Positions 1-9,253 are shown, counted from the first letter of the stretch. The stretch: 64,000 bases of DNA from Silvimonas terrae (GCF_014202765.1 NZ_JACHHN010000001.1:933735-997734); one strand, 5' to 3'. Notes: a model not told the origin generated them from the letters alone. A program made the numbers and translations.

Positions 1-156
1 GATTTTGCGATTCATAAAGTGCAACTCCTGACCAATCGTGTTGGCGTTTTTGATTCGTTGTTTCGCTGGCGCGCGGGTGGGGCGCAAGCGAACGCCTGTA
101 TCTGATAACTTCGTTGTTGCCGCCAGCACAAAAGCTGACGGCAACGGTTGCGTATT

Positions 157-1227
157 CTAGAACAATTCGATCAGACCAAAGCTGATAACTTTGCTATCCC
201 CGGTTTTTGTTGCGGACCAGCCATCTGTGCCGGCGGAGCTTTGAAAGCCATTCTGATCACGGTTGCGAATCCACGCCGCTTCGACATAGGCCAGCGAGTG
301 TTTGGTCAGGTTGTAATCCGTGCCGACTTCCAGTTGATCTGCCGCGGCCAGCTTGGGGCCTTGATCAAATTTGCCGGCAAACTGGCGCACATAACCGGCG
401 CGCGGCGTCCATGGGCCGGCGCTGTATTGAGCCATCAGCAACATGCTGTCGCGCTTCATGCGGGTGGCGCCGGCATTGAACGCCGGTGCACTGGCCAGGT
501 CTTGTTGTTCGTGCTGGTAAAGGCCGCCCAGAATCAGGTTTTTTACCGGATAAACCTGCGCGCCCAGCATGTATGAATACATGCTCTTGCCGCCTGCAGC
601 GACCGGCGAGTACCAGCTGCCCTCAATGGGGTCGCCCAGATCACGCCCGGCATTGCCAAAGCGCTGGTAGATGCCGTACAGCGCGAACATCTCCTGGCTG
701 TATTTGGCCGATACCGCGTAGCCATGATATTGCTGACGCTCACCGTCCTTGAACTGATAGTCGCCTTTGATGACGAGACCGCCCAGATTGGGAGTGGCGT
801 AAAACACCGAATTGGTCGGGAATGACAGATACGTGCCGTCTTTGAAGGTGCTCACCAGTGTGGTGTTGGATTCAAACAGATCGAAATCATCCATCAATTG
901 CGAATACGTGGATTTGGCCTTGCCGGAACGGAATGTGCCGTAGCGCTCATCGGTCAAACCAATCCAGGCTTCGCGGCTACCCCAGGTGGTCATGTACTGG
1001 TAGATATTCCAGATGGCCTGGCTGCCGTTATCCAGTTTGTCGGCGCCCTTGAAGCCAATCCGGGTGCCAATGTCCTGGTAGTAGAGGTGATTGCCAATGC
1101 TGCCGCCATTGTTGCCATAGTCGATGGAACCTTGGGCAATACCATAGAGGGTGGCGTCTGCGTGGGCTGGCAGGGTGGCAATCGTGCCAAGGCTGGCCAG
1201 CATTGCGCCGATCATGCGTTTTTTCAT
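157..1227 (-). CDS. Gram-negative general porin
   Basis: Outer-membrane trimeric beta-barrel porin for passive diffusion of small solutes. The start MKKRMIGAML at 1227 is preferred over an ATG at 1260 because it begins a normal signal peptide that ends after PAHA, followed by the mature start DATLYGIAQG, typical of betaproteobacterial porins. The rest shows alternating aromatic/polar strands, glycine-rich turns and a C-terminal phenylalanine (GLIELF), the usual signal for outer-membrane insertion. Length (about 356 aa) fits the family. It stands alone on the minus strand; the roughly 470 bp in front of it should hold its promoter. Substrate preference cannot be read from sequence. Confidence 0.9.
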   Translation of the reverse strand: MKKRMIGAMLASLGTIATLPAHADATLYGIAQGSIDYGNNGGSIGNHLYYQDIGTRIGFKGADKLDNGSQAIWNIYQYMTTWGSREAWIGLTDERYGTFRSGKAKSTYSQLMDDFDLFESNTTLVSTFKDGTYLSFPTNSVFYATPNLGGLVIKGDYQFKDGERQQYHGYAVSAKYSQEMFALYGIYQRFGNAGRDLGDPIEGSWYSPVAAGGKSMYSYMLGAQVYPVKNLILGGLYQHEQQDLASAPAFNAGATRMKRDSMLLMAQYSAGPWTPRAGYVRQFAGKFDQGPKLAAADQLEVGTDYNLTKHSLAYVEAAWIRNRDQNGFQSSAGTDGWSATKTGDSKVISFGLIELF

Positions 1228-1260
1228 GCTCAATCTCATCGTGCTGTTGTGTTGGTGCAA

Positions 1261-1655
1261 ATAATCTTTTCACGAGAGATAAGGCGTGCTCTGCTGCAAA
1301 AAATCCGTCTTGCAATGCCATTTCAGAAATTGATGCAAATAAATTTGAGAGTGCTTTTTAAATTATTTCATCAGAATTTCATTGCACCATGGGCTCAAAG
1401 CGCTAGTGATGTTCTGGCTTCTTTCTATCCCGTTGTTTTTGCTTTAAAAGCCAATATTTCAAAGTCTTTCTGGCGTTATTTGTGTAATCAATGAGTCAAA
1501 TAAATATGAGAAACATCGATCTATAGGGATTGCCCTGTTTTTGGGCGCAAAGCTGTTCTGTGGCAAATGTGTATCGGATTGGTGGGGTCGCACGGGGTTT
1601 GATTGATGCAAAGCAATGATTCTTCCGTTGAATAAGCGCTTGCAAAAGGGCGGGT
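1261..1655. other. Intergenic region upstream of the porin
   Basis: About 400 bp without a credible gene, AT-rich between roughly 1330 and 1510, lying between the porin start and the gnd terminator. Presumed porin promoter/leader region; no operator palindrome was recognised. Confidence 0.5.
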
Positions 1656-1689
1656 ATAAAAAATCCGGCCATCTTGCGATGGCCGGATT
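1656..1689 (-). terminator. Rho-independent terminator of gnd
   Basis: Twelve-bp perfect stem AATCCGGCCATC/GATGGCCGGATT with a TTGC loop at 1662-1689. A run of A on the plus-strand left side gives a U-run for minus-strand transcripts. It sits 46 bp after the gnd stop. Confidence 0.9.
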
Positions 1690-1734
1690 CTGTTGTTGTT
1701 GCCGCTCAAGATCACGGCAAGAACAGATTGACGC

Positions 1735-3144
1735 TTAGAACCACTCGGCGTGGAAGATACCTTCCTTATCGGTGCGCTCGAAGGTATGAGCGCCGAAGTA
1801 GTCGCGCTGGGCCTGAATCAGGTTGGCCGGCAGGCGTTCAGCGCGGTAGCTGTCGTAGTAGCTGATGGCAGAGCCGAAGGTCGGCACGGCGATACCAGCC
1901 TGAACGGCAGCAGCAACCACTTCACGCAGGGCAGCCTGGTACTCATTGGCGACGCCAGCGAAGTACGGGTCCAGCAGCAGGTTGGTCAGGCTCGGGTTGG
2001 TCTTGTACGCGTCGGTGATGTTCTGCAGGAAGCCCGAGCGGATGATGCAACCGGCACGGAAGATCTGGGCGATCTCGCCGTATTGCAGGTTCCAGCCGCT
2101 TTCGTCGGACTGTGCACGCATCTGGGCAAAGCCCTGTGCGTAAGAAGCAATCTTGGACAGGTACAGCGCGCGACGCACGGCTTCAATGAAAGCGGCCTTG
2201 TCAGCGATGGCTGGCTTGGAAGCCGGGCCCTTCAGTACCTTGGCGGCCTGAACGCGTTCTTTCTTCAGTGCGGAGATGAAACGTGCGAACACGGATTCGG
2301 TAATCAGGGGCAGCGGCACGCCCAGGTCCAGTGCAGACTTGGAAGTCCACTTGCCGGTGCCTTTCTGGCCGGCCTGATCCAGGATCACGTCAACCAGTTC
2401 CTTGCCGGTTTCTTCGTCTTTCTTCTTGAAGATGTTGGCGGTGATTTCCACCAGGAAGCTGTCCAGTTCGCCCTTGTTCCAGTCGGCAAACACATCGGCC
2501 AGTTCGGCGTTGGTCAGACCCAGTACATTCTTCAGGATGTCGTAGGCTTCAGCGATCAGCTGCATGTCGCCGTATTCGATACCGTTGTGAACCATCTTCA
2601 CATAGTGACCAGCGCCATCCGGGCCGATGTAGGCCACGCACGGTTCGCCATCCGGAGCCTTCGCTGCGATTTGCGTCAGGATCGGAGCCACCAGTTGATA
2701 GGCTTCTTTCTGGCCGCCCGGCATGATGGACGGGCCCTTCAGTGCGCCTTCTTCACCGCCGGACACGCCGGTGCCGATAAAGTTGAAGCCCAAGTCCGAC
2801 AGTTCCTTGTTACGACGGATGGTGTCGGTGTACAGGGTGTTGCCGCCATCAATAATGATGTCGCCCTTGGCCAGCAGCGGCTTGAGTTGGTCGATGGTGG
2901 CGTCGGTAGCGGTACCGGCCTTCACCATCAGCAAAATGCGGCGAGGCGTTTCGAGCGAAGCAACGAAATCTTCCAGAGCCTTGTACGGAACCAGCTTCTT
3001 GCCCGGGTTTTCCGCAACCACTTCTTCAGTCTTGTCGAAAGAGCGGTTATAGATGGATACCGTATGACCACGGCTTTCGATGTTCAGCGCCAGATTGCGG
3101 CCCATGACCGCCATACCGATAACGCCGATTTGTTGCTTGGACAT
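1735..3144 (-). CDS. gnd: 6-phosphogluconate dehydrogenase, decarboxylating
   Basis: Cytosolic NADP-dependent oxidation and decarboxylation of 6-phosphogluconate to ribulose 5-phosphate in the oxidative pentose phosphate pathway. The N-terminal Rossmann domain starts [17 protein letters not shown] with the GxAxxGxN fingerprint. The family signature [14 protein letters not shown] is present in the all-helical substrate domain, as is the catalytic lysine region [15 protein letters not shown]. The 469-aa length matches the homodimeric enzyme. A GGAG-type ribosome site precedes ATG 3144. It is a single-gene unit with its own terminator. Confidence 0.97.
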   Translation of the reverse strand: MSKQQIGVIGMAVMGRNLALNIESRGHTVSIYNRSFDKTEEVVAENPGKKLVPYKALEDFVASLETPRRILLMVKAGTATDATIDQLKPLLAKGDIIIDGGNTLYTDTIRRNKELSDLGFNFIGTGVSGGEEGALKGPSIMPGGQKEAYQLVAPILTQIAAKAPDGEPCVAYIGPDGAGHYVKMVHNGIEYGDMQLIAEAYDILKNVLGLTNAELADVFADWNKGELDSFLVEITANIFKKKDEETGKELVDVILDQAGQKGTGKWTSKSALDLGVPLPLITESVFARFISALKKERVQAAKVLKGPASKPAIADKAAFIEAVRRALYLSKIASYAQGFAQMRAQSDESGWNLQYGEIAQIFRAGCIIRSGFLQNITDAYKTNPSLTNLLLDPYFAGVANEYQAALREVVAAAVQAGIAVPTFGSAISYYDSYRAERLPANLIQAQRDYFGAHTFERTDKEGIFHAEWF

Positions 3145-3687
3145 TTCTTCTGCTCCTGTCGATGCACGTATTCTTGCGAATCGTGCCTGTTCTCAAGATG
3201 GAACCGGCCTCGTGGGCCAAAACTTGCCAATGCAGACCGCCACGCCGTTGCGGCCGGTCACATCGCAAAACAAGGGGTCTTTTGCCGGTGAAGGCAGGTG
3301 CTGCACAGATGGCACTTGTTACAGCTGACCCTCTATTTTCTGCCGGGCGGGAGAGCAAACCGCGCCATCTTGAAGTGACAGTGACCCGAAGCGTCTGACA
3401 AGGTCAGGCCGGACTCGTGCCGCTGGGACTGATTGGAGAGGGCGGATTGTATATCCGGCGCCGGGGCCAGAAAAACCTTCGCATCTTACACCGCCGCGTT
3501 AAAAGCTTCCACGTTCAATCGTTAAAACAGTGTTTCCGGCAAGGAAACAAAGTCGCACAAACTGACGGATTTTTACCGTGGCGTGCATGGAGCATGGCAG
3601 GTGCTTTCTGAGTGTGGCGGGCGTTCTGCACTATCAGGCGCCAGTCGGCGGGGTGCGGGGCGAGAGGGGGAGTGTTACAGCGGATGT
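3145..3687. other. Intergenic region between gnd and the tRNA-Gly scar
   Basis: About 540 bp with no convincing gene on either strand. It should carry the gnd promoter at its left end. ORFs here have no ribosome site, protein-like composition or recognisable similarity. Confidence 0.5.
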
Positions 3688-3708
3688 AAAAAAAGCCGCT
3701 TGCGCGAC
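3688..3708 (-). terminator. Stranded terminator of the original tRNA-Gly transcript
   Basis: On the minus strand a stem GTCGC/GCGGC with a GCAA loop is followed by seven U residues. It lies 67 bp beyond the 3'-end copy of tRNA-Gly at 3775-3802, so before integration it would have ended the tRNA transcript. The inserted element now separates it from the intact tRNA by almost 16 kb. Confidence 0.6.
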
Positions 3709-3774
3709 TCGGGGTGATTTGCTTGCGAAAACACTTGATGTTTCGCTGGTAGTGCTTTGATTTTATGTGTTTTC

Positions 3775-3802
3775 TGGAGCGGGCGATGGGAATCGAACCC
3801 AC
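3775..3802 (-). repeat. attL: 28-bp copy of the tRNA-Gly 3' end
   Basis: Identical over 28 bp to 19534-19561, including the T-arm and CCA end of tRNA-Gly; identity stops on both sides. This is the displaced original 3' end of the tRNA gene. Confidence 0.92.
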
Positions 3803-3843
3803 CGCCAGCGCTCTTTAAATCATTGATTGCAATGGTGAAATGG

Positions 3844-5055
3844 CTATCCTTTTGTACCGTTGTGCGAATGCTGTGCGATTTTCATGGAGTCAAGACTCCA
3901 GTCTGCAACAGGCTTGTAGCCGGCTTTGGCGTTGCGGTCGGGAATCCATTTTCCGTATGTTTTAATCAGCATTTCAGTGTCGACGTGACCCATCTGGCTG
4001 GCAACCCAGAGCAGATTTTCGCCGGCCGACAACAGCATCGAGGCATATGTGTGCCTTGTCTGGTACGGATTCCGGTACCGGACGCCGGCCTTGCGCAGGG
4101 CCCCGATCCATATCTGCCGGCGGATCTCTTCATCATCCAGTAACGGATCCTGCGTGATCGGATGACAGAAAATCCGCTTGCCGGCGAGATAGGTATATTG
4201 CTTCTGGTCCTGCAGTGCCGCCAGGGCGGCGGGCAACAGCATAATGTCGCGCATGCCGGCTGCCGTTTTAGTGCGCTTCTTTTCCTTGCCATATACCAGT
4301 GCACGCTGGACGCGGATCACACCGTGCAGCCAGTCCACGTCACCCCACTCAAGGGCCAGCAGCTCGCTCGAACGAACCCCGGAAAAGAAAGCAAACTGGA
4401 TCAGGTTGCGCGCCGGGCCCTTGGCCGCCGCGATGATTGCATTGCGCTCAATCTCGTCAAACGGATCGACCTGATAGTCGCTGTTGGCGTTCTCTTTGCT
4501 GACCAACTTGGCTACCACAACCCGGTCAAGCGGGTTGCGCGTGATCAGGTCATCATTCACCGCCTGGTCGAGCACTGCCCGCAGCGGCGTGAGTATATTG
4601 CGCACACTTTTAAGCGTGAGCGAAAGGCTGGCCAGATAGTTGCGGATATCTGCGGGTGTCAGATCCTGTACCGCAGTATTGCCAAATGCCGGCTTCCAAT
4701 GGACCGTGACGGCACTCATGTAGCCTCGCAGGCTTGAATGCTCAATAGTCTTTTCCGCGAGGGCGACATATTCGTCCAGTAGCGTGCTGATCAACACCTT
4801 GTTGATGCCGTGCCCAAACAGTCGGGCGCGCTTCGATTCTGGAAAATATTCCCCGTAATTGAAGGTGCCCAACTGGATTTTGCGAAGGATTTCGCCGCGG
4901 AGGTTGGCACAGTACGACATATTTGCCTTCGTATGCGCCATCCGCAGAGACTCGCGACATTCGACGCCGCGGTACCGTCTGGGCTGGTCCGAGCAGTGCA
5001 AAGATGGCTCAAAAATGGGCGTGGGCTCGCCGGAATACATCCTTCTGCTCCGCAA
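3844..5055 (-). CDS. int: Tyrosine recombinase / phage integrase
   Basis: Site-specific recombinase expected to integrate and excise the element at tRNA-Gly. The N-terminal arm-type domain is of the DUF3596 kind (GVECRESL, then NLRGEILRKIQLGTF, residues about 30-70), followed by a core-binding domain (about 90-190). The catalytic domain has box I arginine in SGVRSSELLALEWG, box II in TRHTYASML, then GHVDTEMLIKTYGKW with the tyrosine nucleophile. Size (403 aa) is normal. The first 25 residues are poorly conserved and the exact start is uncertain. It is transcribed toward attL and its 3' end overlaps candidate arm sites. Integrases usually sit beside the intact tRNA copy; here it is at the far end. 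Confidence 0.95.
   Translation of the reverse strand: MRSRRMYSGEPTPIFEPSLHCSDQPRRYRGVECRESLRMAHTKANMSYCANLRGEILRKIQLGTFNYGEYFPESKRARLFGHGINKVLISTLLDEYVALAEKTIEHSSLRGYMSAVTVHWKPAFGNTAVQDLTPADIRNYLASLSLTLKSVRNILTPLRAVLDQAVNDDLITRNPLDRVVVAKLVSKENANSDYQVDPFDEIERNAIIAAAKGPARNLIQFAFFSGVRSSELLALEWGDVDWLHGVIRVQRALVYGKEKKRTKTAAGMRDIMLLPAALAALQDQKQYTYLAGKRIFCHPITQDPLLDDEEIRRQIWIGALRKAGVRYRNPYQTRHTYASMLLSAGENLLWVASQMGHVDTEMLIKTYGKWIPDRNAKAGYKPVADWSLDSMKIAQHSHNGTKG
3862..3879 (+). repeat. Left-end candidate integrase arm sites (2 x GTGCGA[A/T])
   Basis: GTGCGAA at 3862 and GTGCGAT at 3873, 11 bp apart, inside the 3' end of int, about 60 bp from attL. The same heptamer with the same 11-bp phase occurs four times near attR. 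Confidence 0.5.
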
Positions 5056-5164
5056 GCCGCAGACTGACCGCTCCCGCGGCTATGCCGATCTGCCGGTGGT
5101 GAAATCGAAACAGGAATACACGCGCGCCCACTGGCAGGTACACGGTCACTGCGGAGGATCTGCA

Positions 5165-5869
5165 ATGACGTGCACCGAAGCGTCTTTTTTGCGGGATGTG
5201 AAAGACCACGTTCTGGAAGTGATCCGGGATGACGGCGTGTATCGCCACATTCGCCTGCGCAAGCCACACACCTCTTGCTACCACTTCGACCTGATTACTT
5301 GGCCTGGCTATCTCTGCTATTGCGGCGACATGGGCACGTATGTGTTTGAGCGGGCTACAGACATGTTCGGGTTTTTCCGCTCTCATCGGCGCGATTTCCC
5401 TGAACGTGGTTTGCCAATCAACCCGCGGTACTGGTCTGAGAAATTGGTATCGACAGACTGCAACGGCCAGCACCCGGGGTCCGCGATAGAGTTTGACCCC
5501 GAAAAATTCACTCGCGTGATCAACGAATATCGCATCTCCTGGATGCGTAGCCTGAAGCAGCGTGGGGCAACCAAGGCGCAGCGCCGTGATCTGTGGGAGG
5601 AGGTAGACCATGGCATCCTGGGTGTTCTTGATAGTTCTGATCGGGCACAAATCGCTGCTTATGACTTTGTAAGCACGGTCAAGGTACGCCGGCATGGCGA
5701 CGGCTGGGCCCCGCATGATTTTGAGTATGAATATTCGTTTGTCGACCTCTTTGAACATCATTTCACGAGGTATACCACCCACTTTATCTGGTGCTGCTAC
5801 GCGCTGGCGTGGGGTATCCAGAAGTACGACGACGCCAAGGCCGACCTGGCTGCCAAAGAGGTGGCTTGA
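5165..5869 (+). CDS. Conserved phage early protein, unknown function
   Basis: 234-aa soluble protein, start MTCTEASFLRDVKDHVLEV at 5165 chosen for the GGAGG ribosome site 7 bp upstream; the open frame extends further left only as antisense to int. The N-terminal half (residues 5-75: DDGVYRHIRLRKP, then FDLITWPGYLCYCGDMGTY) resembles a protein common in temperate phages of Burkholderia, Pseudomonas and enterics with no assigned function. First gene of a tightly packed plus-strand early cluster, overlapping the next gene by one base (TGATG). Divergent from int, so the roughly 110 bp between them must contain the promoters. Confidence 0.8.
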   Translation: MTCTEASFLRDVKDHVLEVIRDDGVYRHIRLRKPHTSCYHFDLITWPGYLCYCGDMGTYVFERATDMFGFFRSHRRDFPERGLPINPRYWSEKLVSTDCNGQHPGSAIEFDPEKFTRVINEYRISWMRSLKQRGATKAQRRDLWEEVDHGILGVLDSSDRAQIAAYDFVSTVKVRRHGDGWAPHDFEYEYSFVDLFEHHFTRYTTHFIWCCYALAWGIQKYDDAKADLAAKEVA

Positions 5870-6165
5870 TGGCCAGCCACGAGGAACTTGAGTCCATCGA
5901 GGCTGCCGCCATCGAGCGCGGGGCCAACAGCAGCAAGCGCGGCCAGACCGTGGCGATCAATGCCCACGTCGCGCTTGAACTGGTGCAGATGTCGCGCCTT
6001 TACCTGTTTCTGGAGTCCCGCGCCCGTCAGATTGATTTTGATGGGGGCAACTTTGGGAGCTGGCAAATCATGGGCATTCCGGCCTACAGCAACCAGGTGG
6101 ACCGAAAGTACAACTACCGAACGTTCGCCGCCGCGGTGCTGGTCGAAATGAAGGCGGAGAAATAA
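5869..6165 (+). CDS. Small phage hypothetical protein
   Basis: 98 aa, start MASHEELESIEA taken because its ATG overlaps the preceding stop, the usual phage coupling. Hydrophilic with a helical middle (VALELVQMSRLYLFLES) and the C-terminal motif YNYRTFAAAVLVEM. No membrane segment or recognised domain. Probably co-expressed with its neighbours in the early cluster; function unknown. Confidence 0.7.
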   Translation: MASHEELESIEAAAIERGANSSKRGQTVAINAHVALELVQMSRLYLFLESRARQIDFDGGNFGSWQIMGIPAYSNQVDRKYNYRTFAAAVLVEMKAEK

Positions 6166-6168
6166 ATC

Positions 6169-6927
6169 ATGAGCATTGAACAACAACGCCCAGCGTTCGA
6201 GCGCGAAGAGCGCTATGTAGTCATCAAGATCAGCCATTTGAGGGATGGGTTTTCCTCGCGGGAAACTCAAGTCAATCGTCTGAAATATGCTTACCCCGAG
6301 GCTCTAGTTGACTGCGTGGTGGTAGAAGCGGATTGGCCGGAATATGAGCCGGTCTGGCAGATGATTGAAGCGCGCATGACTGGCGCGGAATTGGTGGGGC
6401 AGCAGTCCTTTCAGTCGCGTGTGCAGCCATGGCTTATGGAGTGCTTCGGGCCGATGATTGCCGGAGACCGGGAAGAACGTAACCACCGTTTCTTTGAAGA
6501 GGCCAGCGAACTGGTGCAGGCCTGCGGCATGACCGCCAGCGAGGCGCACCAGCTTGTCGATTACGTGTGGAATCGGCCGGTGGGCAAGAAGCATCAGGAG
6601 GTTGGCGGTGTCATGGTGACGCTGGCGGCGCTGTGCCTGGCCAACGATCTGGACATGCATGCTGACGGCGAAACCGAACTGGCTCGCATCAACGTGCCGG
6701 AAATTGTAGCGAAGATCCGTGCAAAGCAGGCGGCAAAGCCAAAACATTCGCCTTTGCCGATGGCGGCCACTATCGCACAGTCTGAAATCAGTGATGAGCG
6801 AATTGAAGCCGGTGCCAAGAAGTTGTCTGCACTGTTCGATTACCCATGGGAATACATGCCGGAACAGGGCCGTAACGATATGCGTTCCAAGGTTCGCACC
6901 CTGCTGGCGGAGATGGGGAATGAATAA
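6169..6927 (+). CDS. MazG-like phage NTP pyrophosphohydrolase-type protein
   Basis: 252 aa. The central part (residues about 100-175) matches the all-alpha NTP pyrophosphohydrolase pattern used by phages: an acidic helix RFFEEASELVQACG, then EVGGVMVTLAALCLANDLDM. MazG-type enzymes hydrolyse (d)NTPs or alarmones to the monophosphate and may adjust nucleotide pools during infection. The N-terminal 95 residues (ERYVVIKISHL..) and the C-terminal tail (DERIEAGAKKLSALFDYPW) are phage-specific additions. Follows the previous gene by 3 bp. The domain call rests on the helix pattern; catalytic activity is inferred. Confidence 0.7.
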   Translation: MSIEQQRPAFEREERYVVIKISHLRDGFSSRETQVNRLKYAYPEALVDCVVVEADWPEYEPVWQMIEARMTGAELVGQQSFQSRVQPWLMECFGPMIAGDREERNHRFFEEASELVQACGMTASEAHQLVDYVWNRPVGKKHQEVGGVMVTLAALCLANDLDMHADGETELARINVPEIVAKIRAKQAAKPKHSPLPMAATIAQSEISDERIEAGAKKLSALFDYPWEYMPEQGRNDMRSKVRTLLAEMGNE

Positions 6928-7132
6928 GCGCAAACCAACTGGCTTTGTCGCCGCTTGTCAGTGCAGCCGGGTGGTAGGTGCCCTGGACCTTGCGAAGACC
7001 GAGCGCACCGATGCCGGAAAGATGCTCAGCCGCTGGCTTTCTGATGGCTGCACCGTAGAGCCGCGCTTTGATGGTTCGTGGAGCGTAGTTGTCACTCCTT
7101 GCGCCTGCGAACTCACTGAACAGGAGTTTTAA
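6920..7132 (+). CDS. Small phage hypothetical protein (70 aa)
   Basis: Starts MNKRKPTGFVAACQCSRVV at an ATG inside the end of the MazG-like gene (8-bp overlap), a coupling typical of phage operons. Two cysteines near the N-terminus (ACQC) and two near the C-terminus (TPCAC) could form a metal site, but no known family was recognised. Confidence 0.65.
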   Translation: MNKRKPTGFVAACQCSRVVGALDLAKTERTDAGKMLSRWLSDGCTVEPRFDGSWSVVVTPCACELTEQEF

Positions 7133-7134
7133 CG

Positions 7135-7626
7135 ATGAGCGCCATCATCAGCGACTGCGGCAAATTCCGCTACCGACTTGAGCGCACCGTAGGTATGACC
7201 GGCCCAGTGTATGCATTCTTTGGTATCAACCCCTCAACGGCGGATGGCAGCGTTGATGATGCAACGGTGAGCAAGTGGATTGGGTTTACCAAGGTATGGG
7301 GCGGCAGTCGCTTCATCGTGGGTAATGTTTTCGCGTTTCGGGCCACTGATGTGCGAGTAATGGTCAAGGCCGGTGATCCATTTGGACCATACAACGACAC
7401 GCATATTCAGCAAATTATCGAGGATGCAGACATCCTCGTACCCTGCTGGGGCAGACGGAGCAAGGTGCCCGATACATTGCGCTGCTATTTGGATGATCTA
7501 CTGGATGTCTTGGTGGATAGTGGCAAGCCGGTTATGCATCTGGGCCTCACTAAGGATGGTGACCCAAAACACCCGCTTATGCTGGCCTATTCCACAAAGC
7601 TTCAGGAATGGGGCCTGCGACCATGA
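7135..7626 (+). CDS. DUF1643 family protein
   Basis: 163 aa. The family pattern is clear: YRYRLERxxG-type start (KFRYRLERTVG), FFGINPSTADGSVDDATVSKW, then VGNVFAFRATD and a central VPCWGRRSKVP. DUF1643 proteins are frequent in phages and mobile elements and have no established biochemical role. Begins 2 bp after the upstream stop; its own stop overlaps the next start (ATGA). Confidence 0.88.
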   Translation: MSAIISDCGKFRYRLERTVGMTGPVYAFFGINPSTADGSVDDATVSKWIGFTKVWGGSRFIVGNVFAFRATDVRVMVKAGDPFGPYNDTHIQQIIEDADILVPCWGRRSKVPDTLRCYLDDLLDVLVDSGKPVMHLGLTKDGDPKHPLMLAYSTKLQEWGLRP

Positions 7627-8003
7627 GCGAGCTGTTCTATCTCCAAGACAGCAGAACCTACGTCGGCAATGACATGCTGTTTTGGGCGGTCAATAACCAG
7701 GGCTACACCTCAGATCTGAGAAAGGCTGCGAAGTACACCAAAGCCGAAGCCGTGGCACAGCATCAGATGCGGCCCAGCGATATCCCGTGGCCTTGCACCT
7801 ACATCGATGCGCGCACCCGGCCCGCAGTAGACATGCAGTACGTGAAACGATCGGAGGCGCTGGCCGGTACCGGCATCGAACTGGTGAAAGAGAAACCCAT
7901 CCCAAAGACCATTGAACGTTGCGGTGGTTGTGGTCGTTTCATGCGCGACCAGGACCGGTGGATGGGCAATTGCGGAAATTGCGGGGAGGACAATAGACCG
8001 TGA
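7623..8003 (+). CDS. Phage protein with C-terminal zinc ribbon
   Basis: 126 aa, start MSELFYLQDSRTYVGNDMLF overlapping the DUF1643 stop. The N-terminal part (FWAVNNQGYTSDLRKAAKY) resembles a phage early domain of unknown function. The last 25 residues carry two CxxC pairs (CGGCGRFMRD...CGNCGE) expected to bind one zinc. Last gene of the uninterrupted early cluster. Confidence 0.7.
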   Translation: MSELFYLQDSRTYVGNDMLFWAVNNQGYTSDLRKAAKYTKAEAVAQHQMRPSDIPWPCTYIDARTRPAVDMQYVKRSEALAGTGIELVKEKPIPKTIERCGGCGRFMRDQDRWMGNCGNCGEDNRP

Positions 8004-8088
8004 TCTCTATGCTGGTCAGATAGCAGTTGCCTACTGGCGTCCGATGTCAGGTATTCTATTCGTCATTCTTTGGTGGCATGGGCATAAA

Positions 8089-9060
8089 ATGGGCACTGTC
8101 CTTCCGCAGCGGTTCTACAGGTATCAAAAATTAGACACTAGACAGCTGAGTTCTCTGATTAGAGATAACCTCTATTTCTCATTTCCTAGTGATTTCAATG
8201 ATCCATTTGATTGCAAACCTTCGATTTTTCGAGGTGGCAAAGAAGCGGATCTTGCTGACCTCGAACGGACACTTATTACACTCATTCAAAATAGGTGTTC
8301 AGCGGAAGCGGCCAGCTCATTAACCAAGCTTAGATTTAAGGAGGAAAGCAGAGAAAGGCTTTCTGAGAAATTTGCCTCGATTGAGGCGCAGAAGACGGTC
8401 GGACATATTGACTACATGTCAACAGATCCTGAGCTGTACTGTTCTCCCAGTGTATATAAGCGCCATGAACTCCTCAGTGAAATTGAAACGGAAATTTTGA
8501 GGCAGCACACCAAAGGTGTGTGTTGCTTTTCTAGTTCATATGACAGCGAACTCATGTGGAGCCATTATGCGGACAGCCATCATGGAATTTGTGTGGGTTA
8601 TTCTCTCGAAAGAAGATTTCCTCCTGAGATTCACTCGGTGTTATATGGCAGACCTCGAATTTTGCATCAACAGGTCATCGTAGATGCGGTACTACATGGG
8701 AAGAAAGAAGCAATAAGTGAGCTTCAAGAAGCCGCGCTTCTTGCAAAAAGTCCAAAATGGAAATACGAAAAGGAATGGCGGCTCATTTCAAATCCTGGCT
8801 TGCAACGATCGCCATTGAAGATGACCGACATCACATTTGGGCTTCGTTGTGATGCAGCCTTAATTCATGCTGTGATGAAGTCAATTGATCGGCCAGATTT
8901 GAGTTTTTTTCAGATGTTTGAACTCGCTGGAAGATATTCGCTCAAAAGAGCTAAATTGAGTCGCGGAGATGATGAATATTACGACCTTCCAGTGGTTTCC
9001 GGTCATGATGATTACGTCTTCGATCCAATAGATTCAAGCGTCAAATTGCCCGAGGGTTAG
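8089..9060 (+). CDS. DUF2971 family protein (moron)
   Basis: 323 aa from ATG 8089; the frame extends upstream but those residues overlap the previous gene and look non-coding. DUF2971 signatures: FYRYQKLDTRQLSSLI, then LYFSFPSDFNDPFDC near the N-terminus, CCFSSSYDSELMWSHYADSHHGICVGY in the middle (split here by a tyrosine and histidine cluster), and KYEKEWRL toward the C-terminus. The gene is visibly more AT-rich than its neighbours and stands apart from the early cluster, as expected for a later-acquired moron. Function of the family is not established; it is often found on prophages and islands. Confidence 0.85.
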   Translation: MGTVLPQRFYRYQKLDTRQLSSLIRDNLYFSFPSDFNDPFDCKPSIFRGGKEADLADLERTLITLIQNRCSAEAASSLTKLRFKEESRERLSEKFASIEAQKTVGHIDYMSTDPELYCSPSVYKRHELLSEIETEILRQHTKGVCCFSSSYDSELMWSHYADSHHGICVGYSLERRFPPEIHSVLYGRPRILHQQVIVDAVLHGKKEAISELQEAALLAKSPKWKYEKEWRLISNPGLQRSPLKMTDITFGLRCDAALIHAVMKSIDRPDLSFFQMFELAGRYSLKRAKLSRGDDEYYDLPVVSGHDDYVFDPIDSSVKLPEG

Positions 9061-9213
9061 CGGCCCATCATCTGGATCGTTGGGATATTTTACTACTTGC
9101 AGAATGTTTCTGTGATTGCAAAACGGGCAGACAAAGTAGATACCGTCCTCATCTATAGCGGGAGGAGCCTGTATCTCCGTGAGCTCTTCTAAGCATTCTT
9201 TGCATGTCCACAT
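9034..9213 (-). CDS. Small zinc-ribbon protein
   Basis: 59 aa, start MWTCKECLEELTEIQ at 9213 chosen because a GAGGG ribosome site precedes it; a longer ATG start at 9264 is possible. Two CxxC knuckles (CKEC and CPFC) about 30 residues apart make a zinc ribbon, consistent with nucleic-acid or protein binding. Convergent with the DUF2971 gene, overlapping its end by 27 bp. Confidence 0.55.
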   Translation of the reverse strand: MWTCKECLEELTEIQAPPAIDEDGIYFVCPFCNHRNILQVVKYPNDPDDGPLTLGQFDA

Positions 9214-9253
9214 GGTTGGCCCTCGCAAAGTCGGTTCGAGATTAGTGGCTCGC

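Noticed and set aside
113-144. Imperfect hairpin after the porin gene
   Set aside because: Stem with mismatch and no U-tract on the minus strand; not called a terminator.
1750-3291. 513-codon open frame antisense to gnd
   Set aside because: Mirrors the codon bias of a well-supported gene; composition is low-complexity Val/Gln/His-rich and there is no ribosome site.
3757-4143. Small frame across the attL scar and the end of int
   Set aside because: Reads through tRNA sequence (GRWESNPP-type peptide, a known artefact of tRNA genes).
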